The notes: generated by a model not told the origin, from the sequence alone. 64,000 bases of DNA from DASRHD01 sp035485575 (GCA_035485575.1 DATHNW010000022.1:24987-88986), one strand, 5' to 3'; counted from the first letter of the stretch, positions 23,631 through 33,470 are shown. Program-made: numbers and translations.

Positions 23631-26087
23631 TCAGTTTTTCCTGAGCGTGGCTTTGCTCACGCCGCTGTCTTCTGCGCTCACAGGGATGCGCATGCCATAG
23701 AAGCTGCGGTACACAAAGACGAGGCCGACGAGAAAAATGGTCCCGCCGATGAGGTGCTTCATGCCGGGATCCTGCATGGTCACGGCGATTTCCACGGCGA
23801 GCAGTCCGAAGAGCGTGGTGAACTTGATGACCGGGTTGAGCGAAACGGACGAAGTGTCCTTGAACGGATCGCCCACCGTGTCGCCCACCACTGTCGCGGC
23901 ATGCAGCGGCGTATTTTTCATCTTCAGCTCGACCTCCACGATTTTTTTCGCGTTGTCCCAGGCGCCGCCGGCGTTGGCCATGAAAATGGCCTGAAAGAGG
24001 CCGAAGAACGCAATCCCGATGAGGTAGCCGATGAAAAAGTAGGGATTGAAAAAGGGGAGGGCGAGGGCGAAACAAAAGACGACGACGAAGATGTTGACCA
24101 TGCCGCGCTGGGCGTACTGCGTGCAGATTTTCACGACTTCCTTCGAGGCCTCGGTCGAGGCGGTGGCCGCGTCGAGTTTCATGTTTTCCTTGATGTAAAC
24201 GACCGCGCGGTAGGCGCCGGTGACGACCGCCTGCGTGCTGGCGCCGGTGAACCAGTAGACGACCGAGCCGCCCATGAGCAGGCCGAACAGCGCCTCGGGG
24301 TGCACGAGGGAGAGCTTGTCGATCACGCCGCCGAAGGCCCGTTCCAGCATGAGGATGATGCCGAAAACCATGGTGGTCGCGCCGACGACGGCGGTGCCGA
24401 TGAGCACCGGCTTGGCCGTGGCCTTGAAGGTGTTGCCCGCACCGTCGCCTTTCTCGAGCTGATATTTGGCGTTTTCAAAATCGGGCGTGAAGCCGAACTG
24501 CTGCTTGATTTCGTCGGCCACTCCTTTGCGCGATTCGATCTGCGAAAGTTCATAGACTGATTGGGCGTTGTCGGTCACCGGGCCGAAGCTGTCCACCGCG
24601 ATCGTCACCGGGCCCATGCCGAGGAATCCGAAGGCGACGAGGCCGAAGGCGAAGATCGGCGCGGCGAACTTGATGTCCTCGGGGATCAGGCTGAGCACGG
24701 CCGGGTTCTGCGAGAAATGGTAGGCCCCGACCATGAGGATCAGGATCGTCAGGCCCTGCCAGAAGGCGGAGAAATTGCCCGCCACGAAACCGCTCAGAAT
24801 ATTCAGCGATGCGCCGCCCTGTCGCGACGAGGTCACGACCTCCTTCACATGGCGCGACTCGGTGCTGGTGAAAACTTTTGTGAACTCCGGGATGACGGCG
24901 CCGGCCAGCGTGCCGATCGAGATGATGGTCGAAAGCACCAGCCACAGACCGGGATGGCCGGCGAGATCGCCGAGCAGCAGATAGCTCGCGATGTAGGTGA
25001 CGAGGATGGAAACGACGGAGGTGATCCACACGAGGTTGGTGAGCGGCTGTTCGAGGTTGAAGTCCTTTGAGCCGCCATAGAGGAGCTTGCTCATGCCCTC
25101 GTTGAGGAGGTAGCTGGCGAGCGACGTCAGGATCATCAGGATGCGCATGGCGAAGAGCCAGACGATGAGCGTGGCGCAGAGCACGGGACTGGCCACGAGC
25201 GCGAGGGCGAGGAACGCGATGAGCGCCACGCCGGTCACGCCGTAGGTCTCGAAGCCGTCGGCCGTCGGCCCGACGGAATCGCCGGCGTTGTCACCTGTAC
25301 AGTCGGCGATGACGCCGGGATTGCGCGGGTCGTCCTCCGGCAGGCTGAAGACAATTTTCATCAGGTCCGCGCCGATGTCGGCGATTTTTGTGAAGATGCC
25401 GCCGCAGATGCGCAGGGCGCTGGCCCCGAGCGATTCACCGATCGCGAAGCCGATGAAGCATGGCCCGGCCAAGTCACGCGGCAGAAACGCGAGGATGCAG
25501 ATCATGAAAAACAGTTCGATCGACACGAGCAGCAGGCCGACGCTCATGCCCGACCGGAGCGGGATGGCCAGCGTGGCGAGTGGGCTGCCGCGCAACGCGG
25601 AGAAGGCCGTGCGCGAATTGGCCACGGTGTTGATGCGGATGCCGAACCAGGCCACGCCGTAGCTGCCCAGGATGCCGAGCACCGACGCGGCGAGGATGAC
25701 GGCGACGTTGCCGGCCGACTGATGGGTGAGCCCGCCGAAATAGTAAGCCATGCAGATGGCGATGAGCCCCCACAGCCCGATGAGAAACTTGCCCTGCTGA
25801 CCGAGGTAGGTCTTGCATGTCTCCCAGATGATGTTGGAGACGGCGCTCATCGTGCTGTGCACCGGCAGGTTTTTGGTCTGCACGTACTGCCACCAGCCGA
25901 AAAGAACCCCGATCGCGCAGACCACGAGACCGAGCATGAGCAGGGCGGGCCCGTTCAGCACGCCATGAAAGAACGATACCGCATTCAGGTCGGGGATTTT
26001 GATGTCGGTTTCACTGGCGCGGAGCGATGGAACGGCAAGCGCGGCGCAGGCCACTGCGCCCGACAACTGGAGTTTGCGAAGGGTCAT
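23631..26087 (-). CDS. hppA: Membrane-bound ion-translocating pyrophosphatase
   Basis: An 818 aa polytopic membrane protein with about 16 helices, which couples hydrolysis of pyrophosphate to H+ (or Na+) pumping. The substrate site is intact: DIGADLMKIVFSLPEDDPRNP and VIADCTGDNAGDSVG with the expected Asp clusters, and a late DNAKK motif (GGAWDNAKKIVE). The GNTFKATAK segment has Lys where K+-dependent enzymes have Ala, so it belongs to the K+-independent type. It is longer than most (660-770 aa), and its N-terminus has a cleavable-signal-like stretch (VACAALAVPSLRA). Which ion it pumps cannot be told. Confidence 0.93.
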   Translation of the reverse strand: MTLRKLQLSGAVACAALAVPSLRASETDIKIPDLNAVSFFHGVLNGPALLMLGLVVCAIGVLFGWWQYVQTKNLPVHSTMSAVSNIIWETCKTYLGQQGKFLIGLWGLIAICMAYYFGGLTHQSAGNVAVILAASVLGILGSYGVAWFGIRINTVANSRTAFSALRGSPLATLAIPLRSGMSVGLLLVSIELFFMICILAFLPRDLAGPCFIGFAIGESLGASALRICGGIFTKIADIGADLMKIVFSLPEDDPRNPGVIADCTGDNAGDSVGPTADGFETYGVTGVALIAFLALALVASPVLCATLIVWLFAMRILMILTSLASYLLNEGMSKLLYGGSKDFNLEQPLTNLVWITSVVSILVTYIASYLLLGDLAGHPGLWLVLSTIISIGTLAGAVIPEFTKVFTSTESRHVKEVVTSSRQGGASLNILSGFVAGNFSAFWQGLTILILMVGAYHFSQNPAVLSLIPEDIKFAAPIFAFGLVAFGFLGMGPVTIAVDSFGPVTDNAQSVYELSQIESRKGVADEIKQQFGFTPDFENAKYQLEKGDGAGNTFKATAKPVLIGTAVVGATTMVFGIILMLERAFGGVIDKLSLVHPEALFGLLMGGSVVYWFTGASTQAVVTGAYRAVVYIKENMKLDAATASTEASKEVVKICTQYAQRGMVNIFVVVFCFALALPFFNPYFFIGYLIGIAFFGLFQAIFMANAGGAWDNAKKIVEVELKMKNTPLHAATVVGDTVGDPFKDTSSVSLNPVIKFTTLFGLLAVEIAVTMQDPGMKHLIGGTIFLVGLVFVYRSFYGMRIPVSAEDSGVSKATLRKN

Positions 26088-26167
26088 GGGAGACAGGGGT
26101 TAGCTGCTGGGTCTGGCAAAGCGGAGTGGGGCTCGCGAGCCAATTCTGGCCAAACAGGGCTGGGTAT

Positions 26168-27709
26168 TTATCCTCGGATGCCGTGACGCTCGGCGAGAAT
26201 CTGCCGCGTGCGGACCGTCTCCCTGGCGAGTCGCGCGGCGTCCCAGTCCAGCGTGGCGGCGGCCAGCGCCGCCAGCTTGGAAAATTCTTCTTCGTTTAAA
26301 AATCCATAGAGCGCGAGCGGCGTGCGGCGCAGCAGGAGATCGTCAAGATGCACGACGGCCTCGGTCGTCAGGATTTTTTTCAGCGCGGCTTTATCCGCAT
26401 AATCTGGCTCGGGTTCGCGGCCGCCGATGGCGAGATCGCGTGAGTCGGCACGGCGTGCGCGACCGAGCTGAACGAAGAGCTGGTCGGCGACCTGTTCGGC
26501 GAAGGCGCGGAAGGTGGTCCATTTGCCGCCGACGAGCGCGTAAACCGGCCAGGGTCGCGTGGCGGTTGCCGGCAAAACCTCGCAATGATGGTTGCGGCTG
26601 ATGCGGCCGGTGAAGCCGTCGGCGGTGCGCGGCAGCGGTCGCACGCCGCAAAAATGCGACACGATGTGCTCGCGGCCGACACGCAATGCGGGAAAGACAT
26701 GGCTGACGGAGTCAAGGATGTAGCCGATCTCGTGCTCGTCGCACACAGCCTGCTCAGGATCGTCGATGCGCAGGTCGGTCGTGCCGACGAGCACCTTGCC
26801 ATGAAGGGGAAAAAACAGGCAGATGCGGCCGTCTTCGTTTTCAAAAAAAAGCTGTTCCCCCTGCGTGGCCGCGAAAAGCTCCGCGTGATCGAGCACGAGG
26901 TGAGAACCCTTGGTGCCACCGATGAAAGCGCTCTTTTGACCGAGTGCGGCGTCGGCGAGATCGATCCATGCGCCGGTGGCGTTGACGACCAGGCGCGGCC
27001 GCACGCGCAGCTCTGAGCCGCTTTCTGTTTCGCTCAGTACGACGTCGCCGCCCTCCGTGCGCATGGCACCGCAATAATTAAGTGCGAGCGCGCCGGGGTG
27101 CAGCGCGCAGGCGTCGTCGATCAGTTCGAGGCAGAGACGCTCGGGCAGTGCGACCCACGCGTCGTAATAGGTCGCGGTGCAGACAATGCCGGGATGGAGC
27201 TGCGGCCGCTTGCGCAAGGCCGCGGCCCGCGAGGCAAATTTGTGCCGGGGCAGCACCCGGTCGCGCCCAGCGAAAAGATCGTAGAGCATGAGGCCGACCT
27301 TGATGAGCACCGCGCCACGCTTGGAGGGGCTTTCATTGGTGCCGAAAAACTTTTGCGCGGCGTTGGCGAAGCCCGACCAGCGGGAGAAAATCGGGATCGT
27401 CGTCGGCAGCGGCTTGACGGCGTGGGGAGCGTTTTTAAGCAGACGATTGCGCTCATGGAGTGCCTCGCGCACGAGGTGGAATTCGCCGTTCTCCAGATAG
27501 CGCAGTCCGCCATGGATCATGCGCGACGAGGCCGAGGTGGCGCCGGCGGCGAAGTCGGCCTTGTCCACGAGCAGTGCGTCGACCCCGTTGAGCGCGAGCT
27601 CGCGTAAAAGACCGGCGCCATTGATGCCGCCGCCAAGGATGAGCACGTCGGTTGCAAAGGGCTGCGCCTGGCGCAGGCGGGCGAGGGTGGAGGCGCGATC
27701 GAGATGCAT
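26168..27709 (-). CDS. glpD: FAD-dependent glycerol-3-phosphate dehydrogenase
   Basis: A 513 aa enzyme with the FAD-binding motif LILGGGINGAGLLRELAL at the N-terminus and the family signatures ASSRMIHGGLRYLE and GGKWTTFRAFAEQVAD. It oxidises sn-glycerol 3-phosphate to dihydroxyacetone phosphate and passes electrons to quinone at the inner membrane. ATG 27709 is chosen because the dinucleotide fold begins 20 residues later; a long upstream extension lies in the alpha-galactosidase intergenic region and is rejected. No glycerol kinase or facilitator gene is adjacent. Confidence 0.93.
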   Translation of the reverse strand: MHLDRASTLARLRQAQPFATDVLILGGGINGAGLLRELALNGVDALLVDKADFAAGATSASSRMIHGGLRYLENGEFHLVREALHERNRLLKNAPHAVKPLPTTIPIFSRWSGFANAAQKFFGTNESPSKRGAVLIKVGLMLYDLFAGRDRVLPRHKFASRAAALRKRPQLHPGIVCTATYYDAWVALPERLCLELIDDACALHPGALALNYCGAMRTEGGDVVLSETESGSELRVRPRLVVNATGAWIDLADAALGQKSAFIGGTKGSHLVLDHAELFAATQGEQLFFENEDGRICLFFPLHGKVLVGTTDLRIDDPEQAVCDEHEIGYILDSVSHVFPALRVGREHIVSHFCGVRPLPRTADGFTGRISRNHHCEVLPATATRPWPVYALVGGKWTTFRAFAEQVADQLFVQLGRARRADSRDLAIGGREPEPDYADKAALKKILTTEAVVHLDDLLLRRTPLALYGFLNEEEFSKLAALAAATLDWDAARLARETVRTRQILAERHGIRG

Positions 27710-27761
27710 GGTGGCGGAAGGGAAGCTGCGCGCGTGCGCAGGGGCCCAGGGGCACCCCTGC

Positions 27762-30062
27762 TTATTTGAAGCGTACAGCCCAGGCAATCTCGCCGCTTTC
27801 CGGTGCGGCGAGTTTGATGCGAATGAGATCGCGTTCCTGCTTGAGCGTGGCGGGGACGCTGGCGTTGTGGTCGGTGGGCGCGATTTCAACCGAGTCGACC
27901 GCCCACGCGGCATGGCTGGCGGCGATTCTCAGCTCGTAGGGGTCGCTGCCGACCACCTTGCTGCGACCACGCAGGGTCTTGGTCGATGCGTCCCAGGTTT
28001 CATCCAGTACATCCACGATGCCCTGTGTGATGTGCCGCGACGTGCTGAGAAGTTGCGGGTGGCTTTGCTCCGGCCGGACGGCGAGCACCACGCATGACCG
28101 TGGAGGCACGGTGAGCCGGAGCCGGTCCTGCATGGCGGGAGCCGAAGCATTTTTCCAGTAATCGAACGCCGCGTAGCGCACGCCGGCGGTGAGACCGAGG
28201 CGGTCGAGCGGGTAATCGATCCTGGCCGGCGTGTCGTCCCAGTTGAACACACCGATGACATCGCGGCGAACGGGTGTCCGGGTGTCGGTGAGCAGCCAGA
28301 GACGCGGGATGGCCTGCTCGAACAGGTCGGCGGGACGCGGGTGCAGGCCATGGCCGGGCATGGTGCGCTTGAGGATGTCCAGCCGCTCGGGCGGCAGGCC
28401 GGGCAGCCACTCGCTGCTGAGATTCAGCTGCCCGCTGAGCGCGACCCATGAGCAGAGCGCGCGGGATTGCTCAAGGGGCACGCTGGCCCGCACATAAACG
28501 GGGTCGGGGTCGTTGTACCAGACGCGGCCGTTTAAAAAATAATAGCGTGAGCCGAAGGTCGGGCCGCGCAGCATGTTCTCCCAGTTCGCCTTGTTGTCCG
28601 GCCCGATGCGCATCGCGTCGACCAGGCCCATCGCCGCGCCGAGGATCCGCATGTTCTGCGGGGTGTTGCAGCCGAGGATGAACGCCTCGCCGCCGGCCGT
28701 CTCGCGCAGCAGCTTGAGGCCGTCGCGGAAGGCCTCGACGTTGGTCTTGTCCGGATCATGGAAGACGGCGTCGCCCATGCCGTCGTCTTTGTATCCACTA
28801 TTTACATACATGAGCTTCGTGCCGGTGCCGGTCCAGAGCCCGTCCACCTTGAGGTAGCGGAAGCCCCAGTCGTGCACGATGCGCTGCACCGTGTCGCGCA
28901 GGTGCTCGCGCGCGCCGGGGTTGGTCAGATCGAGGCACGTGCCGCCCCATTGCGTTTCATAGGGCTCGCCCTGGTTGTTCTTCACGAACCAGTCCTGATG
29001 GTCCTTGAAAAACGGATCGTAGGAGGTGCCGGCGAAGGGCATGAACCAGAGGCCGGGCGTGAGGCCGAGCGTGCGGAGATGGTCGGCGGCGGCCTTCATG
29101 CCGCTGGGGTAGGGTCCGGCGGGGTTGTGCGTGGTGAAGTTTCGCTTCGGCCCGTTTTTGGACACGCCAGCCTGCCAGTGATCGTCGATCTGCACGACGG
29201 AAAAGCCGAAGGGCGCGAGATTTTTGGCCGCAAAATCGGCCAGTTTCGCGAGGTGCTGCTCGTCGGCGGCTTCGCCATAGGGCTCGGAATACCAGGTGCA
29301 GTAGCCGACGGGTTGCGGATGCAGCTGGACATGGCGTTCAGCGGCGACCGCGTCGGCCCAGGCCTCCAGGCCCAGCCGTGCATCGTCGAAATAGCCGATG
29401 GCGAAGGTTTCGAGCTCCTCCGTCTGGCCGGCGGCCAGCGGCAGGCGGCCATAGTCGATCCGGGCGGCCAGCCGCACGCGGTTGTTTTCAACGGAGGAAA
29501 ACACGATGCCGCTGCCTCGTGCATCGGTGAGCCAGCCGGCGACGATGCCATGCCGGCTCTGCGGATCGGCGAGGGCGAGCCAGACGTAACTGCCGGGATT
29601 TTTGCCGGGCGGCAGCAGGCCGCCGGTGCCGAGCGTCGTCAGCTCGGCGGCCGGCCGGCCGAGTCCGGCCATGGCCTGCCACGGCTGGACACTGCGGATG
29701 ACCCTGGCTTCCGGTCCGCCGTTGTGCAGTGCGGTGCGAAAAAGCGCGAAAGGCAGATCGGGGAAAAGTTCGACCGTATCGCGGCCGCCGTCCGCGCGGG
29801 TGACAACTATCGCCTGGCCAGTGCCGAAAACCGGATGCTGGATGTTCACGACCGAGGGGGTGCCTCCCTCAGGGCCAAACTGTCCGTCGGTCAGAAACGC
29901 CTGCGGCGATGTTTGCGTGGCGACGGAAAAGCGGCCGGAGGCCGGATCATACTGCACCCGCAGCACGGCATTTTTGATCGTCACCGGTTGGTCCTCAGCA
30001 AAGGCGGGCAGGCCCGCAAATATGAGCATCAGGCAAAACGAGGCGAGCAGCGGGGATTTCAT
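27762..30062 (-). CDS. Secreted alpha-galactosidase-like glycoside hydrolase (GH36/clan D)
   Basis: A 766 aa exported enzyme (signal peptide to PAFA). A beta-rich N-terminal domain spans about 25-260. A TIM barrel follows with FSVVQIDDHWQ, GLWFMPFAGTSYD and YLKVDGLW, whose Asp407 is the likely nucleophile, and RIGPDNKANW, whose Asp489 is the likely acid/base. A C-terminal beta domain closes it. The clan acts on alpha-galactosides or related alpha-linked sugars; exact specificity cannot be read. It lies 52 bp upstream of glpD on the same strand, which may be chance. Confidence 0.85.
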   Translation of the reverse strand: MKSPLLASFCLMLIFAGLPAFAEDQPVTIKNAVLRVQYDPASGRFSVATQTSPQAFLTDGQFGPEGGTPSVVNIQHPVFGTGQAIVVTRADGGRDTVELFPDLPFALFRTALHNGGPEARVIRSVQPWQAMAGLGRPAAELTTLGTGGLLPPGKNPGSYVWLALADPQSRHGIVAGWLTDARGSGIVFSSVENNRVRLAARIDYGRLPLAAGQTEELETFAIGYFDDARLGLEAWADAVAAERHVQLHPQPVGYCTWYSEPYGEAADEQHLAKLADFAAKNLAPFGFSVVQIDDHWQAGVSKNGPKRNFTTHNPAGPYPSGMKAAADHLRTLGLTPGLWFMPFAGTSYDPFFKDHQDWFVKNNQGEPYETQWGGTCLDLTNPGAREHLRDTVQRIVHDWGFRYLKVDGLWTGTGTKLMYVNSGYKDDGMGDAVFHDPDKTNVEAFRDGLKLLRETAGGEAFILGCNTPQNMRILGAAMGLVDAMRIGPDNKANWENMLRGPTFGSRYYFLNGRVWYNDPDPVYVRASVPLEQSRALCSWVALSGQLNLSSEWLPGLPPERLDILKRTMPGHGLHPRPADLFEQAIPRLWLLTDTRTPVRRDVIGVFNWDDTPARIDYPLDRLGLTAGVRYAAFDYWKNASAPAMQDRLRLTVPPRSCVVLAVRPEQSHPQLLSTSRHITQGIVDVLDETWDASTKTLRGRSKVVGSDPYELRIAASHAAWAVDSVEIAPTDHNASVPATLKQERDLIRIKLAAPESGEIAWAVRFK

Positions 30063-30425
30063 GGGCGGAGTGCATCAGGCCGGAGTGCCGAAAAGATCGG
30101 CGGCATATGGCAGGAAAGTGAGACCGCTGGCGCAGGCCGATGCAATTCACAAGGTGACCATGCCTGCACGGCTTCGGTCATCGTCGTCCGACTGTCATCC
30201 GGGGTGTCAGGGTTCATATGTGGTGCCCGGGACCGGACTCGAAATTGCGATTTTCGCCAACAAGGGGTTTATGCACTGCTTTAATTTTGGTTTGTGTGCG
30301 CAGTGCTATCGGCGCTTTCTCCCCGTTGGAAGTAACAGGCCTATAAATTGAAAACGCGGGACGGATTATTGGCGAATGCCTTGGATGGATAAAGAACGGT
30401 CTTTCTGTAACTGCCGCACGCATAC
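30063..30425. other. Intergenic region holding tRNA-Leu 3' end copy
   Basis: No gene. Its main feature is the 23-bp copy of the tRNA-Leu 3' end at 30221. The stretch 30245-30425 is A/T-richer and would hold the promoter for the plus-strand gene at 30426. The sequence upstream of the copy on the minus strand does not fold as a tRNA, so it is not a functional gene. Confidence 0.5.
30221..30243 (-). repeat. Direct repeat of tRNA-Leu 3' end (att-like)
   Basis: These 23 bp are identical to 32688-32710, the last 23 nt of tRNA-Leu(UAA) including CCA, in the same orientation. Identity stops on both sides. A displaced copy of a tRNA 3' end is the classic footprint of site-specific integration into a tRNA gene. 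Confidence 0.7.
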
Positions 30426-32678
30426 ATGGAGCAAAGTCAACCCAGGTTAAGTGGCCATCGCATCGTCTGTTGGCTGATGAGCGATGGGGGCATCTCGTTC
30501 ATACTTGCACTGGCTATCTCGATTGTGCTTCTCGGCATGCAGCCGCCTATCACCCAGGCCGTGGACTATCGGTTAATGCACCGATTTTATAAATTTTATC
30601 TGCGTACGACAATTTTGTCGGGTGAATTGCCACTATGGAACCCCTACATCGCATTGGGGCGGCCGTTTCTGGCTGACAGTGAAACCGCGACATTTTATCC
30701 CCCTAACTGGATTTTCATCCTACTGCCGGAGACGCCGGCATTGTTTGGCTTTCTCACTTTTCATTTTTGGCTCGCGGCGTTTTTTGTCATCAAACTCGCG
30801 CGGCGCTGGGGAGCGCCGCACATTGCAGCTATTGTCCTGGCGTTTGTATGGCTGGCCAGCGGGCCTGTCCTTGGCCGGCTGGAAGGCGGCCTGCTCGGGT
30901 ATTTTTGCGGACTGGCCTACTGGCCGTGCCTTTTCTACCTCGCTGAGCGTTTGCGAGAAAGACTTTGCTGGCAGCACTGGATGGCATTGGTGGTGGCGGT
31001 GAGCGGAAGCTTTCTCGGTGGGCACCCTCAATGCTTTTGGCTCATCGGGGTGGCGCTAAGCCTCTATCTCGTGGGCGCGCATCTTGAATCGCCATGGCCG
31101 AAAAACGCACTGCGCTGTGCATTATGCCTTGGTGCGCTTGCGGGCGCATACGCATTCGCTCTGTTGCTTTGCGCAGTGCAATTGCTGCCAACCGTAGACC
31201 TCGCACTGCAAGGTAATCGTACTGAGCCAAGTATTGGATTTTCCTCATATCTTTCCATGGGCTGGGCCTCGCTTACCTCTTTTTTTGTATCCCAGCCCAT
31301 TATGGAAGGCTGGCCGGATTCAAATCTACATATTGGTGTCATTTGCACATTGGCAGGTCTTATTGGCCTTGGCCGATGGCGCGACGTCCGTGTGCGTGGT
31401 TTATGGCTCATGGGCGCTGTTGGCTTTGTCTTGGCGCTCGGCCAGCGCACGCCATTGTTTGTCATGATGTTCCATATTCTTCCCGGAATGGGCCTATTCC
31501 GGGTGCCGGGCCGTTATGCCACTTTTTCCGTTTGGGCTCTTCTCATGGCTGCAGTGATCGCCTGGAGAGATGGAAGGGTGCCTTTGCGGAAGGCCATGGC
31601 CGTATTGATCCTGCTGATGGCCGGTACAGCTTATGTCATATGGGCTGGCGATGAGCCCGGCCATAGCGCGCTCGTCATTGCGGTTCTGCTGACAGGGCTT
31701 GCGTTATTGGCAGTATGGCATTCCCGGTGCGCAGTCATAGTGGTCGGACCAGCGGGCCGGAGCATGCTGCTTGCCTTGATATGTATTAATTCGGCGGCAG
31801 GCGCTGTGGACATGTGGTCCTACTATCAACACGGTGGAGTGAGCCGGAAAGGAGCGAAGATTGCCGATGCAGGAGCGAAGATGGTCGATATATTGCAGAA
31901 AAAGAACCTCTACCTGCCCAATGGCGTGCCGCCGCGGTTGTTTGTGCCATCTTACTTCGCGCAAGCCGGCGGTGACATCAAATATAGCTTTAGCAGCGTG
32001 GCTGGCTATGGAGCACTCACTTCGATGCGGGTTTGGTCTTACTTGTATGCTGGCACTGGCTTGCCGGTGGAATTTCTTCAGAACACTTATTTATCGAATG
32101 ATGCGTATCGTGCCGGACCGTTTCCATTTCCCGGCATGAACATTGTTGCAGGCTGGCGCAACGGTTCACCAGGGGGCCTCTTCTTCAATCCGCATCCCGG
32201 GGAGCGGGCCTATTTGATTTATGCATGGGAACAAGTGCCTGACTGGGCATCGGCCTTGCGACGTATGGTGCGGGATCACGTTGATCCCATGAAACTCGCT
32301 TTGCTCGAGGCACCGGCCACAGGCCCGGCGGTGACGGCTGGAGATGTTGACGGCAACGAGACAGTCATCGATGCATTTCATCGCAATTCGATCGAGATGC
32401 ATGTGCGCAGTCCGCAACCGGCGCTCCTGATTGTTGCGGAGGCTTGGTATCCAGGCTGGCGTGCGACCGTCAATGGCGTGCCGGCCGAGGTGCTTCCCGC
32501 TAACGTCTGGATGCGGGCCGTGCGTGTACCTGCGGGCGAAAGCCGGGTTAAAATGTATTATCTCGAACCAAGCTTAGCACTTGGCGCAGCTATTAGCTTG
32601 GGCGCGCTGTTGGTGCTGGCGGCTGTTGGCTGGCGACTGCATCGAAAGAAATTGGCTGCGAGTGGAGGATTGCCGTGA
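30426..32678 (+). CDS. YfhO-like polytopic membrane protein (copy 1)
   Basis: A 750 aa protein with about 12 membrane helices. Typical YfhO features are LPLWNPYIALGRPFLADSE with FYPPNW after the first helix, and a C-terminal soluble segment PALLIVAEAWYPGWRATVNG before a final helix. YfhO proteins belong to the GT-C-like superfamily and are linked with glycosylation of teichoic acids or other envelope glycans in Gram-positives; the role here is inferred. A paralogue at 36946-39183 shares order and motifs throughout. It is the only gene between the two copies of the tRNA-Leu 3' end. Confidence 0.8.
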   Translation: MEQSQPRLSGHRIVCWLMSDGGISFILALAISIVLLGMQPPITQAVDYRLMHRFYKFYLRTTILSGELPLWNPYIALGRPFLADSETATFYPPNWIFILLPETPALFGFLTFHFWLAAFFVIKLARRWGAPHIAAIVLAFVWLASGPVLGRLEGGLLGYFCGLAYWPCLFYLAERLRERLCWQHWMALVVAVSGSFLGGHPQCFWLIGVALSLYLVGAHLESPWPKNALRCALCLGALAGAYAFALLLCAVQLLPTVDLALQGNRTEPSIGFSSYLSMGWASLTSFFVSQPIMEGWPDSNLHIGVICTLAGLIGLGRWRDVRVRGLWLMGAVGFVLALGQRTPLFVMMFHILPGMGLFRVPGRYATFSVWALLMAAVIAWRDGRVPLRKAMAVLILLMAGTAYVIWAGDEPGHSALVIAVLLTGLALLAVWHSRCAVIVVGPAGRSMLLALICINSAAGAVDMWSYYQHGGVSRKGAKIADAGAKMVDILQKKNLYLPNGVPPRLFVPSYFAQAGGDIKYSFSSVAGYGALTSMRVWSYLYAGTGLPVEFLQNTYLSNDAYRAGPFPFPGMNIVAGWRNGSPGGLFFNPHPGERAYLIYAWEQVPDWASALRRMVRDHVDPMKLALLEAPATGPAVTAGDVDGNETVIDAFHRNSIEMHVRSPQPALLIVAEAWYPGWRATVNGVPAEVLPANVWMRAVRVPAGESRVKMYYLEPSLALGAAISLGALLVLAAVGWRLHRKKLAASGGLP

Positions 32679-32687
32679 AGGCCGATC

Positions 32688-32710
32688 TGGTGCCCGGGAC
32701 CGGACTCGAA
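32688..32710 (-). repeat. tRNA-Leu 3' end, partner of repeat at 30221
   Basis: Perfect 23-bp match to 30221-30243, same orientation. It lies inside the functional tRNA and, with its partner, bounds a 2.5-kb segment carrying one membrane protein gene. Confidence 0.7.
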
Positions 32711-32773
32711 CCGGCACGACCTTGCGGCCAAGGGATTTTAAGTCCCCAGCGTCTGCCATTCCGCCACCCGGGC
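32688..32773 (-). tRNA. tRNA-Leu (anticodon UAA)
   Basis: The minus strand from 32773 folds as a class II tRNA: acceptor stem GCCCGGG/CCCGGGC, anticodon loop CTTAAAA with TAA at 32738-32740, long variable arm typical of Leu, T-loop TTCGAGT, and an encoded CCA at 32688-32690. It ends 10 bp after the YfhO-like gene. Its 3' end is duplicated at 30221. Confidence 0.95.
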
Positions 32774-32887
32774 GCACGGCATGCGGCCATCGTTATGAGC
32801 GTGCGCCCGAGCGTCAATCACGCCGGCGTGCCCTTGCCTTGGAAATGAACCTTGCCCGCGGTCGAAGGCGCGCCCAGCGTGCTGCCA

Positions 32888-33466
32888 GTGAAAATCGGAT
32901 TTCTCGGTGGCAGCTTTGATCCGGTGCACTTCGGCCATTTGTGCGCCGCACAGGATGCCTATGAGCAGCACCAGCTTGACCGGCTTTTCCTCGTGCCGGC
33001 GGCCCAGGCGCCGCTCAAGTCGCATGGCATGCAGTCTTCCGCCGCGGACCGGCTGGAAATGCTGCGCGCGGCAATCGAAGGGGACGCGCGTTTTGAAATT
33101 TCCGACTACGAGTTGCGCCAGGGCGGGGTGAGCTACACCATAGACTCTGTGCGCCATTTTCACGCGCAATTTCCGCATGACCGGTTGTTCTGGATTATCG
33201 GAGGCGACCAGCTTCCCCAATTGCCCTGCTGGAAGGACGTGCGTGAGCTCGCCGCCTTGAGCGAATTTATTTTTCTGGAACGTCCCGGACATCCCGTGGC
33301 GGCGCCGCCCGAAATACCCGGCTTGCGGCTGCACCGCTGTGCCGGGCATCTGCTTGAAATCAGCTCGACCGAGTTGCGCGAGCGGGTCCGGCGTGGCCTG
33401 CCGCTCGGCTGCTTTGTGCCGCACAAGACGGTTGTCTATATCACGAAGAAGGGACTCTATCGCTAA
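32888..33466 (+). CDS. nadD: Nicotinate-nucleotide adenylyltransferase
   Basis: A 192 aa enzyme starting KIGFLGGSFDPVHFGH, the nucleotidyltransferase signature with the HxGH-type motif, and ending with ISSTELRERVRRGLP. It converts nicotinate mononucleotide and ATP to nicotinate adenine dinucleotide in NAD synthesis. Start placed at GTG 32888, giving the usual NadD N-terminus; GTG 32879 or TTG 32852 are alternatives. It is followed after 4 bp by rsfS, a very common pairing. Confidence 0.92.
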   Translation: MKIGFLGGSFDPVHFGHLCAAQDAYEQHQLDRLFLVPAAQAPLKSHGMQSSAADRLEMLRAAIEGDARFEISDYELRQGGVSYTIDSVRHFHAQFPHDRLFWIIGGDQLPQLPCWKDVRELAALSEFIFLERPGHPVAAPPEIPGLRLHRCAGHLLEISSTELRERVRRGLPLGCFVPHKTVVYITKKGLYR

Positions 33467-33470
33467 CCCG

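Noticed and set aside
28758..30284. 508-codon plus-strand frame opposite the alpha-galactosidase
   Set aside because: No motifs are seen, and the minus strand has a signal peptide and complete active-site pattern over the same bases.
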